A stretch of 64,000 nt of DNA from Amborella trichopoda (Eukaryota; Streptophyta; Magnoliopsida; Amborellales; Amborellaceae), in assembly GCF_000471905.2 (NCBI RefSeq), contig NW_006499776.1, positions 3,646,414 to 3,710,413 on the forward strand, in the 5' to 3' direction. A model generated the notes under the pieces. That model ran no database searches. It was given only the letters and a program-made list of their open reading frames with translations, and was not told the origin of the DNA. This document shows, in pieces, positions 48,081-59,441 of this stretch. The translations under genes were made by a program, and so were the position numbers. The first letter of the stretch is position 1; the number at the start of each line of letters is the position of its first letter.

Positions 48081-50277
48081 TTGGCCTAAAACGTGGGTGT
48101 ACGCTAAAAACCTAGCTAGAATTGAAGATAATTACAATTTAATTGAAGTTAAAGAAATTCTAAAACTTGGTGTAGAAGGACTGTTTTGCCTCTACCTAAC
48201 AATGTATGGATTTCCAGAACAGTCCCTGCTGCTGCCCGAGAACTTGCGTGATCTTCCGTGGCTACCCCAGGGTTGTTCTGATGCCTATTTGATCGAAAGA
48301 TTATTGTTTTCTTGTAGGACTCGGCATGGCGATCATTATGATACCAACTTCGAACCGTGAATCATGTTTTTGAGCCATGATCATAAGACTTGAATTTTGC
48401 ATGAGTCTTGAAAACTCCGAATCAATTGTGTACTTGTTTCTTGATGTGTCTTCATAATTTCTTCATTGAATCATACTGAGCATGCCATCACGATCATGTT
48501 GCAACAAACATAGCTTGATTTCATGTCCGGAGGAAGATTTTGTCGTCTTGAGTTTTTGACCAGAATATTGAAATCTTGCAGTCGAAATTTACAGCATCTT
48601 TGACACCCTCGTGTGTGAAATCCAACCGTTCATTGTATGTGAGGTTCAGACAAGAGATAGCCTCGGACCTCATGCACATAATGCAATTGGTTTCAATCGA
48701 TCAGGTATGCGAACATCGTGATCTTGCTGCTCGAATGAGGCATGCTGCTGCTGAATTTCTGCAACTTCCTTCACGGATCAGCGAATTTTATTTGGTTTTT
48801 CTTTCTGCTTGGGCGTCGTTACGGAGCATACCACATATCAAATTACTCGTCGTGATGAGACGAACACGCTTACCAAATTTGGGAGCGATCTGACTTGGAA
48901 CGAGTGAGATATAGGCCCCAAAAATTACTTATCATGATTGTAAAGACCACCTTTAATGGTGTTTTGATGCAGTGAGGCCACACGAGAATAGTGTGAGTCT
49001 TACCCGTTTTCGATATTTTACTCATAACTTTATCTTGGAGTGCCCGATTAAGCCAAAACTTGACCTATAGGAGATTTTGACCATGCCGGATCTAATGGCA
49101 GTGGTCCAACAGTTGTTTGATGCACCAAAAGTATGTCTCCAGTAACAATGTCCATTTGAGGGTGCTAAGGACCAATTTAGCTGAAATTGTTTTATTTTTA
49201 TCACTTCCTTAGACATGTCAGATCGCGATGAAACTGAGCAAATGGTCTTCTGAAGTTTTGATAAAGATCTTTAACCAATTGTAGGGCCATTTTAAGACTG
49301 TTGGGAATTTCCACTGTTTTGTAGGCTTTAATGACCTGCTTCCTATCAGGGACCAAGTTGCTGAAAAATACGTTCCAACAGCTTGCCCCGCCGAATGTTG
49401 TGCTTCATGAGAAGTGAGAAGGACAGTCATTCCAAAAATTTCCTTCGGCATTTATTTTTTTTCTTCCTAGCCACAGGACCACGTGAACGTCGAGGAGATT
49501 CATGTAGTGGTTTAACTAGGATGCTCAGACGTAGGGAGGCATTATTCGCGGGACTTTAGTGGGAGAAGAGACTTTTTTGAGGGATCTTGTCGATGTCCTC
49601 ACCCTCGATGAACTATCGGTGATTCTGAAGCTGTGGATTTTATACGGACCTCATTAGTCAGAATCAGGCTCGTTTGGCAATTGAGTGCCATGTTGAAGGA
49701 AATTATTCCCATTTGATCTGGGTTTGATTATTTGCTTTTAGTCAGCACTGTTTGTTGCTACACCAGGTTTTCTTTTAATGATCATAGTACCACTGTAGGT
49801 CTCTTCTACCTGGTCTAGTCGCACGCAGTTTTATTAACCGATCTTGAAGGTCTAGGCTTGCCGGCTAGGCAAGCTGAAGTCTCTGGCAAGTTTCACCCTG
49901 ACTTTATCACTTTCTTGCCTTTGTAGTGTTTGTTTCTAGAGTGTGTTTGTGACCTCATGGGAATAATGTTCTTCCTCATGAGACTTGTCTTACCGTATTG
50001 GTGAATATTCTATCTTTCGAGTCCTTTTGCAACTAAACTCAAGCTGTCAGAATCTTTTCCTTAGAGCTCATATATTTGGAGTTCTGACATGGTGATACCA
50101 AGGATTTTCTTCCTTTGAGTGAGGGCTGAAGTCGCCTACTGAGACGAGTGCACGTCAACCTGTTTATTGGTCCAGGTGTCCTTTGTGGATTTTCATTTGA
50201 ACCTAGGAAGCAACGTCGTAGGGACGGTTTTCAACAACTTCTTTTTTTTTATTCTAGGGCTCTACCCATGACCTTTC

Positions 50278-50364
50278 AGCCATGTCCACCCTTTTCATCC
50301 ATTTTTAGCCATGTCCACCCTTTTCATCCATTTTTAGCCATGTCCACCCTTTTCATCCATTTTT
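50278..50364. repeat. 29-bp unit present three times
   Basis: Three identical tandem copies of a unit starting AGCCATGTCCACCCTTTTCA lie in the T-rich part of the first 3' block. A and B have a single copy at about 14290 and 33790. Perfect identity suggests a recent local amplification. Confidence 0.95.
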
Positions 50365-50539
50365 ACGCACGATGCCCTTTCAGGTTTTCACCGTGCCCGG
50401 TTTTTTTATTCATGGAACTCTTTTACTCATGGTTCCATGATCATGCCCATTCGTCATTTTTACACATGATGTTCCCTTTTAAGGTATACACCATGCCCGT
50501 TATTTCATCAATTTTTTTAGTGAAGGCATGTTTAAGGTC

Positions 50540-51420
50540 ACGCCTTCAAGACCTGTGCGAAACAGTTTAACGTCATCGGGCCAGGACGTGCACCATGGTT
50601 TAAGGTCATACAGCTGGACCATGGTGGTGATGAATGGCAGTTTGTGGAGGCCATGAAGTGAGTATGGTGGTGGTTTGACTCACTTGGGGAGATGGCATTA
50701 GGCTACCTATGAAAGATGGATGATGTATAAAAAGTGGGTGGACGATGGTGACCCACTAACTTATTGTGAGCGTGAGTGAGACTCACTGGGAAATGAGGTA
50801 TAGTGATGAAGTGAATGAACACATTGGGGAGGTAATGAAGGTGGCGTGCGCACACCAACATGTAGGTTAGGGAAGGCATGTGTGAAAGTGCACGTAAAGG
50901 CGTGTGCGCATATGTGGGGGTGAGTTTATAGTCATACCTCCTGGACCTGTGCAAAGCAGTTTATCGTCATGCGGTCAGAACATGCACTATGGTTTAAGGT
51001 CATACAGCTGGACCGTGGTTATGCAATTTAAAGTCATACAACTAGGATCGTGCAGTTTAAGGTCATGCAACTAGACCTCAGCTACAATTTAATGTCATAT
51101 TGTTTGGATCGTGGTTATGCAGTTTAAAGTCATACAACAAGGACCATGCAGTTTAAGGTCATCCAACTAGACATTCGCTACAGTTTAAGGTCATATAGTT
51201 TGGACCGGGCAATTTTAAGGTCGTGCAACTAGACCAGGGCTGTGCAGTTTACGATCGTGCAGCACGGATCGAGGCTGTACAGTTTAGGGTCTTGCAGCAG
51301 AGACCGAGGCTGTAAAGTTTAAGGTCATGCAGCACGGGCTGAGGCTATGCAGTTTAGGGTCGTGCAGCATGGAACGAGACTGTGCAGTTTAAGGTCGTGT
51401 AGCACGGACCAATATTGGGT
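50540..51420. repeat. TTTAAGGTCAT tandem repeats (element C)
   Basis: Counterpart of 14500-15450 and 34300-35115, with the same non-repeated interruption (GAGTATGGTGGTGG) at about 50620-50940. The last units carry CATGCAGCACGG words as in B. Confidence 0.82.
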
Positions 51421-51909
51421 CGCCATGTAGGTGGAGCTCCATGGGGAATAGGTTTATGGATGGAAATCCAACTCCCTGGGGATAAAATGGTTAATGCCGT
51501 ATACAAGCAAAGGGCTCAGATGGAGATGGTGGCCCAACGAGGGATGGAGAACGGAAGCGGACTTCACTAGGGCTTAAGGGGGCAAGAGTGTCTCCCTGGG
51601 GTGAAATATGAGACTTTATGAAGAATTGGCTTATGATAGGTAACCCAACTCCCTGGGGATAAGATAGTTTGGTGTGAAACAGACCCACCAGGAATTGAAG
51701 AGGTAAGTTTGACCTTAACTCTACTAGGGTAAATGGGCTGCAGTATGGGTGTGACTTCTATGAGGATGAGGAATAATGGCCTGCTCCTGACTCCATTGGG
51801 GATGATAGGTAACGGCTTGGGTGCAACGGCCTGGGTGAAACTCCACTCGGGATAGTGGTGGGACATACATGGCTTCAGCTGGAAATGGGTGACAAAAGAC
51901 TGCTTGAAA

Positions 51910-52240
51910 TTCAATCGGCGCTAGGTGCATCCGCATTTGATTCATGACCCACCATTTATCCATCAGAGTCGGGGGAAGACGTGGGTTGTAAGACATCTCC
52001 AGCATCCATGTAGTAATAATTGTTTCTTGCAAGTGTTCAACTGGTGCTGAGTTCTGAAAAACACAATTGACGCTTGCTTGTTAAAACTCATTTGGCACTG
52101 TGAACGAGCCGTGACATTGTTTGAACACAACTGACACTAAGTAAACCAGCACTGAGGTCATTTGAAATTCACCCCGCACCAAGTCAATTGGCGCTGGGGT
52201 TGTTTGGAATTCACCCAACGCCAAGTCAACTGGTGCTGGG
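51910..52240. repeat. Spaced CGGCGCTA-like repeats (element C)
   Basis: Weaker counterpart of 15905-16300, with words such as CAATCGGCGCTAGGTG, AATTGGCGCTGGGG and CAACTGGTGCTGGG. Confidence 0.6.
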
Positions 52241-52359
52241 CATGGATTGATAATTGAGTCATGACTCGAGTGTGACCCATTCCAGCCCACCGTCGTTTGG
52301 CTTCCCTTGGATGCGACTGGGATTCCCAGTTTGTGAGGGGTGTTCGAGGGCAGTGTAGG

Positions 52360-52370
52360 CTACATAAGGG
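52360..52370 (+). promoter_or_regulatory. Probable promoter of the antisense PMD frame
   Basis: CTACATAAGGGGGGCAAGACC is the counterpart of the TATA boxes in A and B. The PMD frame starts about 950 bases downstream on the same strand. Confidence 0.45.
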
Positions 52371-53029
52371 GGGCAAGACCCCGTTTCCGACACTTTTCAT
52401 CGAGGGTAAAAGAAACATAAACAAAATTTTTCTTTAATAGGGAGGAGAGGGTGCCTAGTTGCAGTTCCGACAAGAAGTGGGATTCTTGGAAATTTTTGCA
52501 GGGAAGGCCTTCGACATGCAGACTTTACCAAGAATTTGGTGAAGTTGCAAAGGAAGTTTTTAGCGCAACGGACTTTCCGGTGGAGGGAAGAGCTCTGATC
52601 ATGGTATTTTGCAGGTGGAAAAGACGGAAAGTGCAGTGATAGGCATTTTCGCAAGTCTTGGGAAATTTTCAGGGAGTTTTAAGTGGTATCTCGGGAGTTG
52701 TAGCTTTTTCAGAGGTTTTTAAGGAACTATAGGGGAGTTTCGGCAGAAACTTAAAGGTCCAAAAAAATGAACGGTTACTGAAGACAGACCGTCGCAAGGA
52801 AGGTGTACGGTTGCGGGAGGTGAACCATCGCATGGAAGGTGTACCGTTACCTTGTTCATGTGTTAGGTGGAGCAACGAGACGTGGTGACAGTTGGCATTC
52901 GCTCGAGTGTCAGGTTGCACTAAGGGACGTGGCGACGGTTATTAGTCGGCATAGCTGAGTTCGTGGTGTCACGATTAGGAATCATGGCACGTGTGAGAGA
53001 TCTGATCACAGCCGACATTGGTCTTTGGA

Positions 53030-53280
53030 GGACACAACCGGCGTTGAGCATTAACAATCTCAACTGACGCTAAGTGTGACAGACTCAGCCAGCACTAGCC
53101 GTTTGCATGCAACAGGTGCTGGGCATTGACATGGTCAACCGGAGCTGAGTGTTGACAGACACAACCAGCGCTAAGGGTTAGCAGACGCAACCAGTGCTAG
53201 GTATTAGCAAACACAGCTGGTTCTATGTATTAGGAAACCTAACCGGTGCTAAGTGTTGGCAAACTCAGCCGGCGCTGATC
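53030..53280. repeat. 26-bp tandem array upstream of the PMD frame
   Basis: About ten units of 26 bp contain ACACAACCAGCGCTAAG and TTAGCAG. The reverse complement of this array is found at 7935-8220 beside the other PMD frame. Confidence 0.82.
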
Positions 53281-53321
53281 CAATGTCTTTACAACTTTTG
53301 GGAGTAAAACTACTAAGCCCT

Positions 53322-56240
53322 TTATAATGGTTGATTCTTCATACAAAATTCCTGAGGTGAAGAGGCTTCCAGGGAGGGCGAAATCGGTGTTTGTGATTTT
53401 ACAGGCGAGGTTTTATCAAGGGGTGAGACCATTTGGCTGATCCAGCCAGATGCGAGCCAGAGTGGCCCCTCAGTGTAACTTTCATTACTGACCCCATTTG
53501 TTTCGTAGTATGCGAGGGCAATCATGGCAACATCAGTACTGAAGAATGGGTGGCACTTCTTCGTTGCATGAATAGGAACATAGCTTCCAGGGAGAACTTG
53601 CCTACCTTAGGGAAACGAATGGTACAGGTAAAGGACTACTAACGTGGTCACCAAAAGGCCTCCGAGTTCAAGGGGAGTACCAATACTTGAACGGATACTC
53701 TTCTTGGACTACTAAGGTAGGTCGTACAGAAGTAATCTTGGATGTGCTTCACTATTAGCAGTGGTCAAGTGTTCGGGCATCTACTACAACCATTGCTCCA
53801 ACACAGTAAAGGTGTTACTGGAGACGTGGAGCCATGTTAGAAATACCTGGCTTCTTGGACATGAAGAAACATAATTCTCTTTACTAGATCTTCATTTTAT
53901 TGGAGGTCTCCCAATGATCGGGGCTATGTATGATGAGTTCGTGCCCCCGAACTCGGTCATCTTCGGTGGTTCTAACTCAGGGGATGAAGATCCACCTGTC
54001 AGTCTTCAAAAGATCTTTGAGGCCTACCAGTCGATTGTCGCCTGATCTGGCAGCGGCAGGGTCACCTTCATGGAATGGGAGAAGTCCTTTTGTGGGGATT
54101 ATCCCGAGCATGGTCAGGGCACTCTGGAAGGGAACGAGAAGGCAGTTGCAAAGGAGATGCCTCCTGTATATCAACTTGAGACTGACGATGACCGTGTCTT
54201 CTCAGCCACGTATTTGGCCTTATTTTTGTGCAAATTCACACTCCTTGGCTGGGGGGACGTCATTCATCCAGCCGTACTGTATGTGGCATGCGATATGGCT
54301 AGAGGGCGTGAGTATGCCCTTGCTCAGCTAGTCTTGTGTAACATTTACCATGGCTTGGTGCCATCTCCCGTGGAAAGGCCTACAAGGGCAAAGAGGGAGG
54401 GAATGGCATTGTAGGAGGAGAGGCATTTCCTGGGGATTTCAAAACTTCATTCCCTGTGCATTACGTGTACGGGTGGCTAGGGGCTTATTCCCTATGTCAA
54501 GCATCAGTGCTTAGGAAATAAATTGTGGTCTTTCTTGATGAGGATTGCCAACCAAAGGGTTATCTTTCATACCCTAGGGGAGGCTCGGGATCTATTTGGG
54601 AATGACTCTTTGAATATGAGGCGGGTCCCTTCCCGGTCAAGAGCTTCACCGATCGTGCTTTCACTGATGAGTTAGGGAAGGAGCTAGAAGGTGCTCCAAC
54701 AACGATTAAGGAGCTCATGTTCATCTTAAGAATCAAAGGGGGAGTTCTACCTTTTTGGACTCCGCACAGTGCCAGGTTAGAGGGGTATTTCCCCTACCAC
54801 TTCACTCGTGAACACGGGCTTGATCAAGGCTGTCCTTTTTCGGTGTTTTTTGAAAAGCGCCAGAGTAAGGTGAACAAGGGAGTACAGAAGAGTTTGAACC
54901 TTTCCGTGAGGGCTGGCTGCCAGAGCATATAGGGACCGCTTGGTCTATGTGTCTAGAGATGACATAAACCAACAAATATGTATTACCTCACTTTAGCAGG
55001 AAGGTCCGAACAACCAAGGTCTATGTGAGCTGGTGGAGAATAACCAAAGGGGATATTGGGATAAAGATCACCCTTGGAAAGAGGCGAACGGTAACTGGCA
55101 TCAGGATACCAGGCAAAGGAGACAGGCAGATGCTCCTACTTCCGATGCAGTATTATCTCTCTAACTGGTGAGCTTTAGGGCTTCCGCATGAGATATCTGC
55201 TGATGAGACATCGTCATAATTTCTTGCAATGAAGACGAGGACTGGGAGTGTCTTCGATAATCTTAGTTCAATCTTTGAGTGGGATGAGGGGCGAAAACCC
55301 CTGGCTATGAAAGGCATTCCCCACAAAACTTGAACACCCTAATCTGTAGTGGTCCCTACAGTAATTTGGATGGAGGGCCTTCTCAGGTAGGTGAATCTGA
55401 AGCAGCCGCTCCAACTTTGGCAAGGGGAAGAAAAGAAAGCGCTCGATCGCTGCCGATACTCATGCACTGTCTTTAGTTAGTGGGCGTACTCAAAGGCGTA
55501 AGAGTGCCAACCTTCCTATGATGTTAGAACTAGGAGGTAGCTCTTCCTCTTTCGATTGTTTAGGATCTCCCCCAGTATCACCATCTGCACTCTCTAGACC
55601 ACCTTTTGCTTCTCTTAAATTATCTTCTTTTTCTTCAGAAACTGAGGCAAATGACTCTGACCACTCTAAGTCTGTTGTCATTGCTTATGATCGGGAGGTG
55701 ACTCCAGATCTTGTGACAGTAAATACAGGGGCAGTTGCTGAGTGAAAGGCAGCTCGGACGGGTACTGATGAGGCTGTAGGTCCCAAAGAAACTGCTCTAG
55801 GAAGGGAATCTGATGTTGATGCGGCCTTCGTACATCAAGAGCTCAGTGCCCCGACCGAGGTAGGGACTATGACCCAAGGAGATGGGCCTGTAGTTGTTGA
55901 TGCACCTGGGCACCAAGAGGTTGTTGCCTCCATTCTCCCAGGTCATGAAGATGAAGGGACTGAGCTCTTCGTGGTTGAGGTTCTGGCCATTTAAGGTGCA
56001 AGCCAAATGGAAGAATCCATGGCTAAAGCTGAATTGGCTGGAGAGGAGGCGGTTCCTGAACTTGCTAATGCGGAACTGACAGATGAAAAGCAAGGGCAAT
56101 AGGTTTCTTTAGATCCTGTTGGACTGAAGTAGAGGTCCCTATGGGAGAAGGTCAAGGTAGGGAGGCTGACATTGAAGTACCTGAGCAGGTTTAGGCTTCT
56201 TCAACAGTAGTAATCCCAGCAGCACAATCGAGGCCCATTT
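53322..56240 (+). pseudogene. Plant mobile domain (PMD) reading frame, antisense to gag, fossil
   Basis: The plus strand carries coding pieces homologous to 7886-4063 on the minus strand. These include an N-terminal part with FVVCEGNHGN (about 53520), a central part (54070-54414) with FSATYLALFLCKF and YALAQLVLCNIYHGL, the PMD-like hydrophobic pattern, a part with FWTPHSARLEGYFPYHF (54717-54932), and a Ser-rich, acidic tail (55518-56200, GGSSSSFDCL and SSETEANDSD). Relative to gag it is antisense. Extra antisense frames between pol and the 3' LTR are known from plant Tat elements. The copy is broken. Confidence 0.65.
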
Positions 56241-56249
56241 TTAGCGGCA

Positions 56250-58260
56250 TTTCTTTGGCTTCAACTTCTTGTGCTTCTTTGAAGAAGGTGACTCTACATT
56301 GGCTTTAGCTGTTAGGGCATCAGCAATTGTTAAGAATCCTCCTGCCTGTGCCAGGGTCTTTCTCAATCGTTTTCGCTGCGTCCTGCTTATATTGATTCCT
56401 TCGCATTCTCGATTGAGAGCCTCGAAGTCCGGTCATATCAAGGTTGTACTTGCAGGGAACTTAGAAGAGGGAGAAGGAGAAGCAAGAGAAGAAGATGGAG
56501 AAGGGTTAGAAGGTGGGCGACCATTAAGGTTGTTCCCCTCATCAGACTGATCTAGGCATCTTTTTATGTCATCACCAGGGTTAGACGGGTGTAGGGGGTA
56601 TTTTAGGTTTTTTCCTTTCTTAGACCGTTGGGGAGTGCTTTTAATGTCGTCACCCTCATTGGACATTTGCAGGGGGTCTTTTAGGTCTTTCCCTTGCTTA
56701 AACCGTTTGGAGTGCTTTTAACGTCATGACCCTCATTGGACGTGTGCTGGGTGGGAGATGGCACGGGAACGTCTTCTTGACAGGATGAAGAAGGAAGAAG
56801 GATCGTTCCCGGGATGAAGTCCAGTAAAGTTGGCAGTGGAGGACGGGGCATGAGAAATTCCTGCTCAACAGGTGGTTCAGCGGTCTTATTTCTCCGACGA
56901 GTATCCCTTAGCATGTGTCTCCTTCCGGTTTTTTGAGGTGGTGTTTGGATTGTCTCGCTAGGCTTGTGAACAGCCCTAGCTTGGAGAACTGCTTCTCGTT
57001 TTAAGAACTTGAAACTGATTCATCCGTGGTGGACTATTCATGGATGGGAAGTCAAGCATTCGGCGGAGTCCAAGTCATTGATAGGCAGGTCTTGCTTTGT
57101 GAGATATTCTTACCCTGATAGAGGAATGACTTAGGGATCACATACGGTGAGATTATAAATCTTCTAACACTCCCCAATTTTCTTTGCAAATATATCAAGG
57201 AAGTTTGTGCATTCCGATAGGTAATGGCCTCTTATCTGATGGTACAGGCACCAACAATCTTTAGTCTCCTTAGCAAGGCGACAGAGTTGCCTTGCCTGCT
57301 TTAGTGTGATTATTCCTTCCATAAGCATTATAATGAAGAAGGCGTAAAGGATGGCAGGCATTTTGTCTTCCTCTTGAATGGTTACTGCTAGGGAGGCCTC
57401 GGCTACCCTAAAGGCCTTCTTTAGGTCTTCAAGCTTTATCTGACCCTTCTGAATCAAGGCCTCGATAATATCTTTCAATGTGTAGCAGTCATTTATGGGA
57501 TGATTGATCCTCTGATGGTAGGCACAATAATTCGTCTGAGTGTCAAGGCCAGGTTGCTTGGGGGATTTGGCTTCTAAAAGCTGGATCATATTTTGTTCCA
57601 ATAATAACCGGAACAACGTAGGGACCCATTCCTTCTGGAAGGGATAGACCTTGTTTCTATGCCTGGTGAAATAATCACCCCGATCAAGGTTAGTTAGATG
57701 GGGTACCCGATTGTACGACTGTTGTTGCTTGTCAGCTTGGGGTGTTACCTTTCCCGTGCTTACCCCTTTAGTGAGGTCAAAAGTCTGGGAGGGAGCCTTC
57801 TTTGAATCAGTGACCATGATAGCTGCACTGATTAGCCCTTTCTATTGGTTGCCTCGTGTGTTATTTCGAGAGCTACCATAGGCACGATTGTTCGCTGAAC
57901 TGGTAGATGGTTGTTGTGTCCCATAATGGTGGCGTGATGAACTTTCTATGCGAACTGATTTAAAGATCAACTCTGACATGGAGGTTGGATTAGAGGCCTC
58001 GACATATAGAGTGATCTCGGGTCGCATGTTTCTCACTCAAGCAGGTGTAGGATTAGGACGCCGGGAAGCCAAATTTCTCCATCTTGATATGACCTGATCC
58101 CCGGGCTTATCGGGGTCTTGAGTCAGGATGAGAAGTTCGATGGTTTGAACTTCTCTCTCGACCTCATATAAGCGTTGATAGAATAGTTTCTCCATATCCT
58201 CCCACGTATGCACTGAGTTTCGAGGAAGTCTGGCATACCATTGAAATGTTGAGCCATCGA
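56250..58260 (-). pseudogene. Gag and linker remnant of element C
   Basis: The minus strand has gag pieces toward 58260, the knuckle region at 57817-57164 (NYCAYHQRINHPINDCYTLK and WCLYHQIRGHYLSECTNFLD) and the Pro-rich linker at 56914-56433 (MPRPPLPTLLDFIPGTILLP). Very similar in order and wording to A and B. Broken. Confidence 0.8.
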
Positions 58261-58341
58261 GGGTCTCAACGAAATGGATGAAGGCCAGGAACTGGAGTCA
58301 TCTTGGACCGGAGAGGATGAAGGGCTTGATCTTTGATCAGG

Positions 58342-59180
58342 TCAATGCCTTGAGCTCTCTTGTGAGCTCCAGGGACACGACCAAAGTGACAGGGCAGATT
58401 TAGGATGGTACTCTTGGGGAAAACCTTCGTGTGCCAAGGCTGAAGTGCTTGCTCGATGAAGGAGGAGAAGGCTAAAGTAGGATTGAGTCATGCGGAGGCC
58501 GGACACTAAGGTGAGGGGACGTCTGTGGTAGCGAAGTGTGTGCTCCCCTTGAAGTAGGATGACCAGAGACCTATGGGTCACCCCGGGCTCGTGCAAGTGA
58601 TCTGGCCTTAAGATGCCATGAACTACGAGCAGGTGTTTATAAGAGCACACGTGTAGGCCTGCCCCTTACAGGGTGCGCTTGTGTGTGCCGAGTAGGAGGA
58701 AGAGGGGGTCATCTCCTGTGTTCTCAAGTTGGCGTAACAATGGCATTGCCCCGAGCAGTGGGATGGATATGTAGTGTGCGTAGGAACTGACCTTGGAAGG
58801 TTAGATCTTGGACACGGACTCGAGGTAACAGAAGGGTTGCCCCTAGGTGTGACTCGAGTGGGTAACCCATGGGCCTTGTGGTGTGTGTGAGGGGTGGAGA
58901 CCGTGGGCTTTCGGCCTCAATGTATTGAGCCTTTAAGGATAGAGACTAATAGTGCAGAAATGTGGGGGGTAGCCTTATAACGACCCACAGAAGAACTGGT
59001 AGCTTGTTTGCCCTGTACAGAAAGGTGTTGGACAGCCTTCTGGCGTACCTCAGGAACACAACCTGCAAGTGACTCACCGGTGGCTAGGTGCATGCTATGT
59101 GGGGCAACAAAAGTGATGCCGATGTAGGGCGCCTTGGTGGAGTTTCCACCATAGTGAGGAAATTGGGAGTCTCGCCTCAC
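58342..59180 (-). pseudogene. Leader frame upstream of gag (element C)
   Basis: The minus strand contains VGRYKATPHISALLVSILKG and other pieces shared with A and B. Function unknown. Confidence 0.45.
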
Positions 59181-59422
59181 ACCGGTCCAGGTTAAGACTT
59201 AGGAGCTAGACAAGGGATCTTTATTGAAGAGGATGATTGGGAACAAAGTCGAAGGAGCTTGTTCTCTAGGGACGCTCTTGAATGAGGGGATAAGAAAATC
59301 CCCGATCCCGATAAATGGGTTACAAAACCCACAAGCCATAAATAAAATGTGAAAAGATAATGAAACCAGATAATAAAAGAAGAAACTAGTCAAACAAGAA
59401 CGATCCGACTAAGGGATAGTAA

Positions 59423-59441
59423 GTCTCTAGTGGAGTCATCA
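59423..59441 (-). other. Primer-binding site of element C
   Basis: The minus strand reads TGATGACTCCACTAGAGAC three bases inside the LTR edge at 59445, a mutated version of the site in B. Confidence 0.6.

Larger units (their letters stand above)
46725..49380 (-). mobile_element. Partial LTR, 3' LTR of element C
   Basis: It follows the LTR of B almost directly. It begins inside the U5 part (ATAGGACTACCATGAGAGGCT, as at 60050), includes its own hairpin array and TATA box, and ends at the family terminus TTCCAACA at 49380. The U5 end with TGGTTAGG is not seen in this copy. Its array resembles that of 60250-61095 more than that of B. Confidence 0.7.
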
